Positions 12,655 to 41,783 of a stretch of DNA of 45,000 nt are shown here, piece by piece; the stretch's first letter is position 1; each line of letters starts with the position of its first letter. The stretch comes from Chondrilla cf. caribensis (lineage: Eukaryota; Porifera; Demospongiae; Chondrillida; Chondrillidae): assembly GCA_964020155.1 (NCBI GenBank), contig OZ026557.1:1412501-1457500 (forward strand). Reading direction: 5' to 3'. The position numbers were made by a program, and so were the translations under genes. Under the pieces are notes generated by a model. The model was not told the origin of the DNA and made no database searches. It saw only the letters and a program-made list of their open reading frames with translations.

Positions 12655-13051
12655 TATTGATAACTGACCTAAAAGTACTTTTTCCGACAGACTTGATGGC
12701 AAATATTGACATAGGACGAGGATTTGATCGGGGTGCTGCGAAAGCCGATGCTCGATATCAACCCACACCTGTTGAAGGTCAGGACATTCTTCCACAAAAT
12801 CTCGTATCCCTAGAAATTCTCCATACAACGCCCTGACTACACTATCGTTGTCGACAAAGAACGCACTAAGGGCATCGTAGTGCTTTTCCACAGCTCGGAG
12901 AACAGGTGACTCCGTTGGCATCCTACATAGGTCGGGGAAAAAGCGTCAATATTATAATAACTCCACAGAATTGTTCAACCGACATCGTATCGAACAAACT
13001 CGGGTAATGTTTTAATCACCGTTTATTTCGTTTACAATAGGCAGAATCCAT
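6290..13051 (-). CDS. NLR-A: CARD-like/Death/TM/NB-ARC/TPR-like/multi-TM STAND protein
   Basis: Five exons: 13051-13020, 12922-12669, 10785-10468, 9861-9784, 9582-6290; 3975 bases, 1324 residues, all GT-AG with matching phases. The start MDSAYCKRNK is conserved in NLR-B. Residues 12-95 look like a helical CARD-type death fold; 96-201 are a Death domain (KPRTWRTIIEAV). A hydrophobic helix spans about 240-256. NB-ARC: Walker A GGPGVGKS (301-308), Walker B VLILDNTDD (from 372), sensor IIVTSR (about 414-419), GHVPLA (466-471) and a winged-helix MHPF (579-582). About 600-1080 is alpha-helical with TPR-like pairs such as DALHYLERVQ and AKVYYEEALQLC. From about 1110 there are five to six hydrophobic helices to the TAG stop. 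By family logic it is an ATP-switched death or immune sensor, here membrane-anchored; ligand and compartment are unknown. A 1.4 kb transposon sits in intron 2. Confidence 0.85.
10940..12370. mobile_element. TA-flanked DNA transposon (GCGCCAAAA ends), interrupted by a nested element
   Basis: The left end GCGCCAAAATAAACTTTGCG and the decayed right end (inverted AAACTAATTTAGCTCC) are flanked by TA on both sides (10938-10939, 12371-12372). The body is closely related to the element at 32582-33813. No transposase frame is visible, so it is non-autonomous. It lies in NLR-A intron 2 and is absent from NLR-B, so it arrived after the duplication or was lost from B. Nested inside it, 11535-12310 is a different element. 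Confidence 0.75.
11535..12310. mobile_element. Nested TA-flanked element with about 60-bp inverted ends (GTCTAGCTAGCTAGACC)
   Basis: The ends are near-perfect inverted copies for about 60 bases (left 11535-11595, right 12250-12310), starting GTCTAGCTAGCTAGACCGTCC and bounded by TA at 11533-11534 and 12311-12312. Removing it rejoins the host element in register with its relative near 33754. The plus-strand frame 11710-11895 contains residues resembling helicase motif I of RecQ-type proteins (ITSILQGHDTIACLPTVHGK), with TVHGKS in the place of a Walker A. It is too short to be a working helicase and may be a captured or eroded fragment. Confidence 0.8.
12438..12530. repeat. (CA)n microsatellite in NLR-A intron 2
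   Basis: A CA tract with a few CG interruptions. A second, shorter tract lies at 12617-12652. Both read (GT)n on the gene strand; the second begins about 17 bases after the 5' splice site of NLR-A exon 2. NLR-B has a much longer tract in the same intron. Confidence 0.95.
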
Positions 13052-13160
13052 CACAGGCTTAGTCACAAAACACAACGAGAACAAAAAGCCACTTTACAAC
13101 GGTAGCGTTCCGAGGAGTTTTCGGATAACTGCGGATACTTTTATTATAATACGTACATAT
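13052..13160 (-). promoter_or_regulatory. Conserved proximal 5' flank of NLR-A
   Basis: The bases upstream of the NLR-A start codon are similar to those upstream of NLR-B (21544-21690), including stretches matching AACAAAAAGC and GATAAC/CGGATACTT; NLR-B carries about 40 extra bases in the middle. Being non-coding and still alignable, this is the best place to look for the shared promoter. A TATAATAAAA-like stretch at about 13140-13150 on the gene strand is not conserved in NLR-B, so I do not call it a TATA box. Confidence 0.4.
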
Positions 13161-13394
13161 AATGACTAATAATAATACGTATAGACCGGATCTATATAAT
13201 ATTATATAATACTATATGTACGGATATTATATCTTAGATGTTACAGTGCATTTGCAGGGTTTCCCCAAAATAGCACTTCACAAAAGTAAATGTACATACA
13301 CAGATAACCTCTCAGACAAAATGAAATTAATCAATGAAGACAAACTCCAAGGGAGGGACAAAGGAAAGTAACAGGTCCTGGACTGGTACATCGA

Positions 13395-14170
13395 AATCTA
13401 CAGTTAAATGCCATCTAAACTAACAAATCTTCTGGCAATCTCCACATAGCAACTACTCTCTTGACCACTTCATTATCCTTGATTGAATTCAACACTTTGA
13501 TTGCAAAGTTTTCATTTGCGACATCCCTTAGGGTAGTTCTCAAAGCCTTTCTCTCCCCATCCAATGCCTCACACTCACTGAGGAAGTGACTAATGTCTTC
13601 TACTGCCTTGTGGCATAACAAACAAACTTTCCCCTCTCTCCTTTTACAATATCAGTAACAACAGTCCTCCATCCTGTCGTTCCTTATTACCTAAATCACC
13701 ACACATCCCAGCCCAATACAGTAACTGTAATTTAGATGACCTATTGCACCCTTCTACCCATTCCAATCTCAGTTTTCTCCATATACTATCATTTAACATC
13801 TCCTCAACCTATCTGACAACCTCCTAAAGAATTCCCCACATCCTCTTCTGAATTCCTCCCACCCCAACATCTGGGTAACTTTTCTAATTCCGTCCTCCCA
13901 ATCATTCCTACCTTTGCCCATACAAAAATCTTGGAGAGTAATCTATTTTCCCTTAATCTATGCACTTTCATGCACCCAATATCTAATTGCCCGTCTTCTA
14001 GCCTCCCACCTCAAGGGCGTCAGGTCTGCCTCCAACTCAAACCCAAGTAAAAGGGAATGAACTCCCAAAAACGTCTTATTGCAGCCCTCTGCACTCTCTC
14101 CAATTTTGCATCGTTGCCACTCAAAACACAATGAGAACAAATATATACTGCATGGTCACTATGGTCTACC
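13395..14170 (-). mobile_element. Degenerate non-LTR retrotransposon (LINE) remnant: reverse transcriptase C-terminus
   Basis: Minus-strand frames give fragments typical of the end of a LINE ORF2: a thumb-like stretch (LERVQRAAIRRF, then LTPLRWEARRRAIRYWV after a frameshift), a central piece (RLEWVEGCNRSSKLQLLYW), and a terminal zinc-knuckle-like CxxC...H...C (LCHKAVEDISHFLSEC). At least two frameshifts and several stops separate them, so it is dead. The clade cannot be fixed from this piece. It sits between the NLR-A 5' end and the NLR-B 3' flank, and could have supplied homology for rearrangement. Confidence 0.7.
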
Positions 14171-14639
14171 CAGCTGTGTTCATATCAAAATTATAACACA
14201 AATTCGGATGTAGGCACACAATCCTGGGTGTGCGCTGTCAGCCCAGTACTAGTGGTGACCAGCAAGAAAAAAAGTAATGTCAAAATTTATAGTGACCTCT
14301 ACAGCGTCCATGTGATGCATCCTAGCAGCTACTACTAATCAATGCATGTACACACTCCTGGTCGTACTACAGTCATACTGGTATCAAACAAGATCGATTC
14401 ATTATGTAGCCAATCAAAAATTCTCCTCAGTAACCTAGTATATGATACATAATATGCATATACTTTTGTATGTACTGTCCAATAATGGTGCAGTACATAC
14501 ACCTTGTGGTGAGCACCCAGCTGTACATATGCGCCGTATAGCTGGTTATTTTCCTATGGTGACACCGAGCAGGTCACCATTTTAGTATTGTTGAGTATTG
14601 TGATTGTAATAGAGCAAAAGTTTGTTTTAGTTTTATGAT

Positions 14640-14960
14640 ATTTATTAGATGGAACAGGCACATGAAATATTTTGGTGCCTACCATAAGTACGCACATTCA
14701 TACATTTCCACATCATTGGACACACAGACAACCACATGTATGGTAACAATGTTGTCAAATACCTGCATGTAACTGGGGTATTACATGGTTGTCACAGGGT
14801 TAAATCACAAGTAATGACACATGTTATGGTTGTATATTTATTATTGCCAATAATAATAATAATATTATATTATTATATATTATATATATAACATATTATC
14901 TCCCTGCCTCTAATATAGTACTAAATTCTATAGAAGTGCATGGTGGAAACTAAATTTCAT
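14640..14960 (-). repeat. Remnant of eIF4G intron sequence downstream of NLR-B
   Basis: Similar to 5110-5390 and to the eIF4G-B intron at 24040-24262 (shared landmarks: a TTGGACACACAGACAA-like stretch, the ATCACATGGTTGTCACA-type repeats, and ATCTCCCTACCTCTA). No eIF4G exon survives here. It occupies the same place relative to NLR-B that fragment copy C occupies relative to NLR-A. The 14170-14640 stretch between it and the LINE shows nothing recognisable. Confidence 0.65.
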
Positions 14961-15851
14961 ATAATACAATATACGTATTCACTAATCAGCTGCAGCCCCC
15001 AGTTAATCCACCAAACCATTAAATTTTCATAATCCGCCATATTATTATTTTGAAATAAAATTTCTTGTATGCATGGCTCCACATTATATATGTACAAGTA
15101 ATCTGCCATTCTTCTGCGTACCAATATAGCGCAATTGTATGGAGTTCGATAGCAGACAATCCACTATAAGTGTCAAGATCAAAGTGGTGTTGGTGTAGAG
15201 CAAAATGGTAGCAAGGCATTGAGAGTTGACCTGACAATGAGCAGAAGTAGATTTGAGAAATCTGATGACAATTAACATAAAAATGTTCACAGACTGTTTC
15301 TTGAAGAAGCAGAACGTATAATATATAATATATAATATATATGTATGTACAAATTGTCACAGTGCAACAAATGGTATAATATATAGGAGACATCCTTAGG
15401 CTAAAGATCATGTGTAATCGTCCGAAATTTCCCCGGAACCAATACATAGCAGCGGATTAACAAATATTCACTGTATGTACATAAAAGGTACATCTCAATA
15501 ATTGCAAAAATTTAAATAATATATGTGTACAGTACATAGCTACTGCATGCATGTATGTACAGTTTAATGTTTGATTGTTATAATAATATTATGATAATAT
15601 TAATATTATCATTATTTTACCATACACACATAATTACTCAATATTAACTGGGAGCGCTAGCCTTATTATATATTATACTGCTAACATAATTGCAATAATA
15701 TTTATGATAGCTCAATATCATGCATGCAACAAAATAAAATTATTAACACTTTTAAATAATACACAAAATTATGTAATGAAATAATACAAAATAGTGATAT
15801 AAAATGATCCAAAAGTTTAAATAATAATAATAAATTTAAAATCATACAGTG

Positions 15852-21543
<5,692 letters not shown>

Positions 21544-21916
21544 CACAGGCTCAGTCACAAAACACAATTGCAAAGAGAATTCGAACAAAAAGCTACTTTG
21601 ACACAGGAAGCGTTCCACGCCCTCTCCTATTATGGAGATGCAGATTCGGATTACGGAGCTAGTTTACGGATAACCCCGGATACTTCATGTATGACTATCA
21701 TAATAATACAGTATTATGTAAATTCCTTTCTTGTTAGCCGACCACGAACAATACTTATAACAATATTATATTATGCATTATCATTATATATACGTATTAT
21801 CATTATTAATTTTTATTGCTTTTTCGGGGACCATTGCCCATTTAGCACTCCACTTTAAAAGCAACAGAAAATGAACAACCAGCAACACTTATGTTTACTA
21901 ACAAAAAAATCACAAA

Positions 21917-21922
21917 TTTATT
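21917..21922 (-). terminator. Possible polyadenylation signal of eIF4G-B (AATAAA)
   Basis: The gene strand reads AATAAA about 225 bases after the eIF4G-B stop codon. It is placed plausibly for a short 3' untranslated region, but the region is AT-rich and a chance match is likely. Confidence 0.3.
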
Positions 21923-22145
21923 GTTCTAATAGTTCTCTCTCCCGGTTCTCCATGCATCACCCACAATCTCCTTGCTATCCATACACACATACATGTGTAT
22001 ACATGCCTCTATGCTTCAAAACTAATCTGAACATGAATATCAATGGTTTTTGAATGATTAAAAAATTGACAATAATAATAATATTAATAATTACATTCAT
22101 TGCAAATAATTTAGTTAAATTAGATGTGTTATGTGTGCCAATCAG

Positions 22146-34177
<12,032 letters not shown>

Positions 34178-34240
34178 GTTTTATGTTGTAAGGCTTGGAA
34201 CAGTACAGAAACATAGGAACAATATCTGTGGGGAGGCAAG
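34178..34240 (-). promoter_or_regulatory. 5' leader of eIF4G-B shared with copy A
   Basis: Nearly identical to 3610-3672 and probably 5' untranslated sequence of the ancestral gene. Sequence to the right of 34240 is microsatellite-rich and not shared with copy A. Whether further untranslated exons lie upstream cannot be told from this sequence alone. Confidence 0.4.
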
Positions 34241-34349
34241 GGAGAAGGTGTAGGTAGGGGTAGGAACCCACGTGTGCATGTTCGGTGCATTGGATACAAA
34301 TACATATGTACGCACGTAGGTATATACACAGGTACGTATAATGCATATA

Positions 34350-34380
<31 letters not shown>

Positions 34381-34488
34381 CACACGTATAATAGTACATA
34401 TTCAGTATGTACATATTGGTAGACACACTGTCACACACATGAACTCACACATACACGTAGACACATAATCACACACATCACATAGTAG

Positions 34489-34489
<1 letters not shown>

Positions 34490-34564
<75 letters not shown>
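34490..34564. repeat. (CA)n microsatellite
   Basis: About 75 bases of CA in a CA/TACGTA-rich stretch (34310-34620) upstream of eIF4G-B; a shorter CA run is at 34350-34374. Confidence 0.97.
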
Positions 34565-34568
<4 letters not shown>

Positions 34569-34689
34569 GCACGTATGACTCACATATACATACATACATT
34601 TGTATTGTAGGCACATATGTACAGTGTGACCTCATTCACCAGGAAGGATTGAAAAAAATGAATTACAATACATAATGATACAACCATGA

Positions 34690-35345
34690 TACTACCTTCT
34701 CAATAACACTACCTCAAAACAATAAAGTACACAAACAGTACTAAATGTCCAGGTCACAATCGCTAGGAATTGAATTTGAATGAGATCATGTGGTTTCTTG
34801 GAAGTTGGAGATGTCAGCCTGTGGGGGCGGAACCCTTGGGAGTGAATGAGCACTTGTATGGGTTTGTTTGGGACAGGAAGTCGAGACAAGAACATCCTTT
34901 TACTTTCCAAGAGTGTGGGTGCCAATATGATTTATATTGCCACCTACCATATGTATTAATGAGGATAACCACTGAAGGTTGTACAGTATGGTTTGGGCTA
35001 CACTTCGCATTCAGTTCATCAAGAACTGTGTTGGGGAAGTTTTGAGCGTAATCATTGGAGTTGGCCTTTAGAGCATTGCCAACCACACATCGGACCATTC
35101 CTTACATTCTGCTGGACATGCCGTGTTTAAACATAACACAGGTTGGAATCCTTACTGGACAATCTTTCCACGTCTGCCAAGCACCCAGCCACACACATGA
35201 AAGCAGCAATGATGTGGTGTCTGGAATGTGGAGCATTCCTGTTGCTCTGGCAGCCGACAAGGCATGTACACAACAGGTGCACGGGTCACACTTGGACACA
35301 TGACACTTCAGCTAAGGAGCTCTCATTTGTTGGACTTTGCTAAGC
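34690..35345 (-). other. Unassigned stretch of ordinary base composition with short minus-strand open frames
   Basis: In a repeat-rich neighbourhood this segment has low simple-repeat content. Two adjacent minus-strand frames (35299-35102 and 35098-34814) together stay open for most of about 490 bases and are Cys/Trp/His-rich. I do not recognise any domain. A stop at about 35100 separates the frames. It could be a decayed mobile-element frame or chance. Confidence 0.25.
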
Positions 35346-35533
35346 ACATGTGTGTATGTACATATGTAGCACACAACACATATGTTCATTTGTATGTGCT
35401 ATCAGAATTAACTTCAGCATACGTACGTATCTCCCTCAATGATATCACCAAATAAGGGCATATACGTACATACCTGGGAATCATATGACACTAAACTGTG
35501 TATGACCCTCTACTGTATATACTAGCATGTACA

Positions 35534-35774
<241 letters not shown>

Positions 35775-35842
35775 ACAGGTCTGTATGCATACAAAGTGTA
35801 ACCTGATACGTACCTGTCAGACTAACTCATCAGTGAAGAATG

Positions 35843-35851
35843 CACACACAA

Positions 35852-35945
<94 letters not shown>
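35843..35945. repeat. (CA)n microsatellite
   Basis: About 100 bases of CA with CAAACA interruptions. It is 70 bases from the preceding (TG)n tract and complementary to it, so the pair could form a large foldback. Confidence 0.97.
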
Positions 35946-35948
<3 letters not shown>

Positions 35949-37202
35949 CCTACTCAAGTCGGACCAGTAGTGCAAGATCAGAATTAGATAATAAATAATT
36001 GATGGACTGACCCCATGGTATCAGGAAAGTACCCCCATGAGACCTCACTACCTGATCAAGTTTAAGTGAAGGAAATATATACTTTTGCACATGTGGATGC
36101 ACTCACAACCATACTTTCAGTGGTGCCGAATGTACGTACCAAACAGATGCAAGTTACATACTCTACTGTTGAAAAAACCACACTTGAACAGTCATTCCCT
36201 TCATAGCACACTATCTTTGAAATGTACTGTATCTTAATTTTTGGAACAATTTATAGTTTTAAAAAGATGGTGGATTAATTTCCACTAATTGTTTAACATT
36301 CAACAGGCTTTGTCTTGTACCTTCTGTTTCTAACACAGAAGCAAATGGAATAATAAAAGGCAGCAAACTGGAAGAAAGGCAGCAAACTGCAAGAAAGGCT
36401 GCGAACTGGAAGAACAAAATGTGCACAGTGTCAGAGTTGAAGCTTTTCAGTGTATGTTCCACTGCCTGAATCATATGTAACTACAACTGTTTCCCGACTA
36501 TACTACTGCCACAAAATGCAAAATCTATCATGTGATGCCCTGTTTAGCAGGTATCTAATCATTCCTTCATCATTAACATATTCATGAGTGCCGTACAATT
36601 GTTGACCTCCATTTTGCTGTACCTATGAATATAATTATAGCTTTAAAATGGTACACTTCGCAGAAGTACGTATGTAGGTAGCTTAAACGTTAACACGTAC
36701 CATCCCATCCCATTTTCAAAATGCACGCACTCAACCCATAATACAAAAACAGGTACACATATAAAGTTTCAACTGATTGGTGCTGTATACATTATCTGAT
36801 ATATGTACGTATGTACGCATACACATACGTAACTGCACATACAAAGAGCACACATTCGTGCTGACCGAGGCAGGCAAACAGCTGACTCAAATCTACAAGT
36901 ATGCATGGTTACAGGTTATACAAGGCTTCAAGGTGCACTCATGCAGACACAGTGAACCTGTCAGTTATATACACCCTTATATATAGTATATATACGGTAC
37001 ACGTATGTAGGAACATATCGCACACAGTTCAGCTCAAACCCAAGAGGTGAAGTAGGGGTGAATTGCGACTCAGAGAAGTGGGAGATGAACACGTCAGGAG
37101 ACGAGGTGGGGATACAAGCTACATACGTCTTGTGTGAAATACTGTAGGTACGTGCCATGATCCATGTTACACCTACATATGTACACATGCCCACAAGTTG
37201 AT

Positions 37203-37205
<3 letters not shown>
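35946..37205. other. Intergenic stretch without a recognised gene
   Basis: No open frame with recognisable composition on either strand. At 36355-36415 there are three tandem copies of a roughly 21-base unit (AAGGCAGCAAACTGGAAGA type). Nothing else stands out. Confidence 0.5.

Positions 37206-37266
<61 letters not shown>
37206..37266. repeat. (CA)n microsatellite
   Basis: About 60 bases of pure CA outside any gene model. Confidence 0.97.
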
Positions 37267-37268
<2 letters not shown>

Positions 37269-37510
37269 CCAGGAGTTACAAGCAAATTTCTCCAGGGACA
37301 CAAATTTCCAGGGGTAACAAGCAAACTACTCCAGGGATACATAACTTAAGGGATTAAAAGCAGATCACCCAGGACCCCACCACGAGCACATCACTCTAGG
37401 GATAAAACCCTCCAGGGGTCAAAGGCATACTCCTCCTAGTAGGGGTCAAATACATGTTCCACTGGGGACACATCCCCAGGGACACATTTTTTTCAGGGAC
37501 AAACACAGCA
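37267..37510. repeat. Degenerate CCAGGGG-containing repeat array
   Basis: About eight loosely spaced copies of a CTCCAGGGRY-AMAAR type unit at irregular 20-35-base spacing, beginning right after the (CA)n tract. No coding potential. Confidence 0.5.
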
Positions 37511-37968
37511 ACACACAGTCAAACTGTCTCTCTCAACTGTCACAGACACATTGTTCCCTGTGTTCTGAGTACACAGACTACACAACAGGGTTACCAGGGC
37601 AATTGGGTTGAAACCACCATGCTTAATTAGATTGAACATTTATCATGTGGATTTATACACAGATACACATGTACATTTCAGTTAATTTATACACTGTAGT
37701 TCTAAGTACATACAAAATATACGTATATGCCTCTGTATGATATTGTAACAAGCCATTTATACAGACTTACCTATGTGTGTACATATGTGCGTATGCAGCC
37801 ACAGTGAACTTAATAGGGTTTAGTTCAATAAACACCGCAAAATTAGACTAAGATCCACAGCTATCTAAGTGTGTGCACGTGCTACAAGGGAACGTGATAA
37901 CACACACTGAGTCACGTGCACAACACATACGTATGTATGTATGTATCTATGTACACGGACTAGCATGT

Positions 37969-37973
<5 letters not shown>

Positions 37974-38044
<71 letters not shown>

Positions 38045-38053
38045 AGGGGGGGA

Positions 38054-38132
<79 letters not shown>

Positions 38133-38151
38133 CACACACACACACACACAC
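37974..38151. repeat. Compound microsatellite (CA)n-(GA)n-(GACA)n-(CA)n
   Basis: Four adjoining blocks: CA (37974-37999), GA-rich (38000-38060), GACA tetranucleotide (38061-38130) and CA (38131-38151). The blocks look like successive slippage products. Confidence 0.95.
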
Positions 38152-39073
38152 AAACACAGGGTTTAAACTTTGGATGATACATCGTACGCATACACATATC
38201 TACAAACTTTCATCTCAATACAGTCAACTCTGGCTCACCCAACATCCCATTCATTGGGACAAGTATTGACTAAAACCAACATGGATGGATGAGCTAGTGA
38301 GACTGCACACAGCACGAGACAAATGCAGGCACACATACACTCTCTCTCAAAACACACAATGGAGGGAAAAAAGATCAAAAGCTACACTGTAGCCTACGAA
38401 TGTGGGTGAGTAAGTATGTACGTATATTCCATGTCACACAGTAACTACACAAACTTATGTACGTACGTATGTATTGTGTACACTCAGTACACCGGTAAGC
38501 TCATATGTATGTACGTATGTATGTACATATGTACGCACATATATACTGTGTACACATTTAACACGCCATGTCATATGTACATATCAATAACAATACCCAC
38601 ATCACATCACCGCTGTAACCCAAGAGTGCATGTGTACATATGCACAATGAACAACAAGATGATCTTCGTAATTGGAGAGGGTCTGTGTGCATAGGCTATC
38701 GGGAAGGAATTGTCCTTTGAGGAATTGCATCGAATATTGAAACGTGGGAATGTCCGGGAAATGTGCAGGAGGAACCCACGGCTGTGGGGGGTAGGAGTGG
38801 GGGACAGTTACCACCCCCGTCCCCTCTCAATGGAGGTCTACACTAACACAACAAAATGAACTAAAACTCTTCACGAGCCATCATTCATGTATAATGAGCT
38901 GTCCACGTCAATGGACCCACAAAACAATGAGAGGATATGAGAAATCAGAGGGGTTGATGGACTGGGTCAATTGAGGGTTTTCACTATTGCTGAGTAACAT
39001 TCAGTGAAGAAGTGACAATCAAATAAGAATTTCTTTGAGGAAATTGAAATCATCGCACACATACACACACAGG

Positions 39074-39104
<31 letters not shown>

Positions 39105-39500
39105 GAGGAGACATGTTCAAATATGTACATATGTAACATGCCAACACTTAAACTGACACAAATATATACATATGTACGTGCACATACGTACACACGTACA
39201 AACACCCACACCCACACACACACACACACCAAATAACACACAGGCACACACGGGCGTAAGTTCAGATACACACATACACACATCAATACAAACACTAACA
39301 CGAACACACACATAAATGCATGTGTGCATACACATGTGTACTAAGATTTACATGAGAAAATACTCTATACCATACACACACATCATAGACCCCATCATAT
39401 CAGCAGCTACACCAGACATCCTATAGTGTAGATTCGCAACGAAAATTGAGTTTATAGTGAAATCAATGGTACTACCAAGTTTGGGATAACTCCCAAAAGT
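38152..39500. other. Intergenic stretch without a recognised gene
   Basis: TACGTA/CATACGTA-rich and CA-rich (39057-39330). A GC-rich pocket at 38740-38830 contains short G and C runs but no supported gene or motif. Confidence 0.5.
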
Positions 39501-39830
39501 GGATTCAGCAGAGAATGACGCAGCATGCGAGGAAGAGATTCGAGGGAGAACCTATCGATGCAGTTTCGGATTCGATAAACACTACTCTCCCGTCAACTAC
39601 TAAAAATACGTGTCCGTCGCGCAGCAGGCGTGTAGGTAGGTGTGCGAGTGTGGAACTCACCAAATACACAAAGATGACTTCTTCAAGTGGATATTTCGGG
39701 CTAAAGTTTCGCCCCGTCGTCCTAGATAACGTCTTGAAATGGTAGACGAAACAGTCACCAAGTCGTCGAGAGTGGTTTGTCCGTAAAATGGGAGAGACGC
39801 TGCTTCCACAAAAACTGAAAAAAAAACTCT
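39500..39830 (-). other. CpG-containing island-like segment, possible upstream exon or promoter
   Basis: CpG-rich compared with its surroundings, with a minus-strand stretch ending in a good donor (TATTTG then GTGAGTTCC at about 39658). It could be an untranslated first exon of eIF4G-B, whose start codon lies 5.5 kb downstream on the same strand, or the promoter of an unseen gene. No start codon with a convincing frame was found, so I make no coding call. Confidence 0.25.
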
Positions 39831-40383
39831 TCAGAAGACCGTGAATAACAGTCTGTGGTGAAACGATAATAAATAAATTATAGTAGAGCCAAGAAACTGT
39901 AAAGATAAAGTTTATAAAGCAGAAACAAAGCCAACGTAGGCGGATTTGTTCTTCCAGGTAGGTTCAGATACTTATCCCGGGAGAAGAGAAATAACTCTTA
40001 GTTTACGGATTGCGTGTACGGAACACGTGATTGGAGGGAAATTGCGGCTAGTAGAAACATTACATCATAGGAACAGCTGAACACACGAACCATATTCGGA
40101 TGTGCTATTTATAGCATGAACATTCTGGTGGCTTCTTGATAATTATTATTGATTTGAGACGAATGGATTATTTCAAATAAAAGTTTTTCCTTCATCTAAT
40201 CGAGTGAAAATGAAACTAAGCTGAATTTCATCATGTGCCTCTGTGTATGTGGTCACAGTAATATGAACAGCACACCTCTGGATCATTACGTAGTGCCATG
40301 CCAAAATACCTGAATAATTCACAACACTGGAAAAAATTGAGAGAATGCCATGTATTCCTGAGTTTGTAAACCTGACTGCCTGG

Positions 40384-40533
40384 AGTGTGTATACTAACCA
40401 TTAGTGTGTACTAACCAGGAGTGTGTACTAACCAGGAGTGTGTACTAACCAGGAGTGTGTACTAATCAGAAGTGTGGATTAACCAGGATAGTATTCTAAC
40501 CAGGCACATGTACTAACCAGGAGTGTGTACTGT
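40384..40533. repeat. 17-bp minisatellite (GTGTGTACTAACCAGGA), second array
   Basis: Eight or nine tandem units of the repeat also found at 33824-33893; the left units are exact and the right ones have drifted. The unit contains TACTAAC followed by CAG, resembling a branch point and 3' splice site. Confidence 0.9.
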
Positions 40534-40629
40534 CATTGAGTATTCCTCCTATTTTCTGTCCTCCTGGACTGGATACTTCAAAAACATAATAATATTATCA
40601 TTCCCAAGAGTCCATATGATACACATATT

Positions 40630-41180
40630 AGTACTTATCCCTTTGTATGTACACTCCAATATGGGGTACTATAGACCACTTGGTGACTCACTGGGTGATT
40701 CCACATCCAACTTATTGACACAAATTCTGATGCATACATACCTTTCTGAGTGTGCTATAGGCCTTGTGATGACCAACAAATTGTCAAATTTCATTCCTGG
40801 TCACCATGGGCACTGGTGTCCATGGGATGCATCATAGAGCAAGTACCCATGCATGTACAGCCTCCTGGGGTTGGTACGGACATATTGGTTACCAACAAGA
40901 TGCATTTTCGCTAACTACAAAAGCTCCCCAATGCCCATGTGATACGTACATTGATGCATTTACATTTGCATGTACATTCCAATATTATGGGTGTACTATA
41001 GACCCCTTGGTTCCTCGCCAGGTAATTCCACATGTTTGCTGGTTACCCAGTGTCCACATGCAACTTATAAACACAAATTCTGATCATATAGACCCTTAAT
41101 ACATTCTGACGCACCACACCCTCTTGGGTGTGCTACACTATAATAGGCCTCGTGTGACCAGCAAAATGTTAAATTTTAGC
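40630..41180. repeat. Diverged direct repeat (two units, about 330 bases apart)
   Basis: About 40635-40795 and about 40968-41180 share an ordered set of words: GCATGTACAYTCCAATAT, TACTATAGACC-CTTGGT, AATTCCACAT, AACTTAT-ACACAAATTCTGAT, and GTGTGCTA followed by TAGGCCT-GTG, ending ATGTTAAATTT-like. The second unit carries an extra 30-50 bases. No open frame is conserved. It lies immediately before the CARD-NACHT gene promoter region. Confidence 0.7.
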
Positions 41181-41184
41181 ATGC

Positions 41185-41225
41185 ACGTGACGTAAATAGT
41201 TCAAGATGGCGGAGCCGTGGCTGAA
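41185..41225 (+). promoter_or_regulatory. Candidate promoter/TSS of the CARD-NACHT gene (CACGTGACGTAA ... AAGATGGCGGA)
   Basis: A CACGTGACGT block (overlapping E-box and CRE-type words) is followed 20 bases later by AAGATGGCGGA, which matches the YY1-type initiator often found at animal transcription starts. The ATG at 41208 opens a short frame (MAEPWLN) before a GTATGT donor-like site, so this may be a first exon. It sits about 575 bases before the CARD exon. The motif match is seen; promoter function is inference. Confidence 0.4.
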
Positions 41226-41783
41226 CCTGTATGTGTATGTAATTATAGTCGAATTCGCTGTGTTTTGTAATGATATGTGACTTTGTTACCAAATTATTAT
41301 AGTACTCTCTTCGAAGCTTTGATTATTACTTTTTCAACCCTCTTATTTAGGTTTCAATTGTTTCAATGAAAAGACGTTCTGTTCATTAATGGCTAGAAAC
41401 TTGATCATTTACCGAATATAAACGATTGTTATCAAATTTCCCAATATCGGTATTCAATCTCATGCCGGTTGATTGAATTCTTAACGCTCCTGGAGTTGAG
41501 GGAGTTTACTCAAGGCAGAACCGGGAACCTACTTGAGGAATACTTGAAGAACAGTAAGTAGCAACTACGTATAATAGCGTGTGCGTGTGCGTGCATGCGT
41601 GCGTGTGTGTGGGTGTGTGATTGGTTTTTAGATACCCACATACCTATATTTCCCAGACTGTGTATATGCTAACATTAACTCACACACTGTATCAATCACT
41701 AGACCTTATTTGTGGTGGTCTGATTTTTTAAGACTGACACAACATTGTCTCCTCTTTCTCAGTCCTTGTGGTGTGGTCCCAGC

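Noticed and set aside
38740..38800. Kappa-B-like site (GGGAATGTCC)
   Set aside because: It does not fit the full consensus, there is no gene start nearby, and chance matches are expected.
40384..40533. CRISPR-like array
   Set aside because: The 17-base units are contiguous with no spacers; it is a minisatellite in an animal genome.
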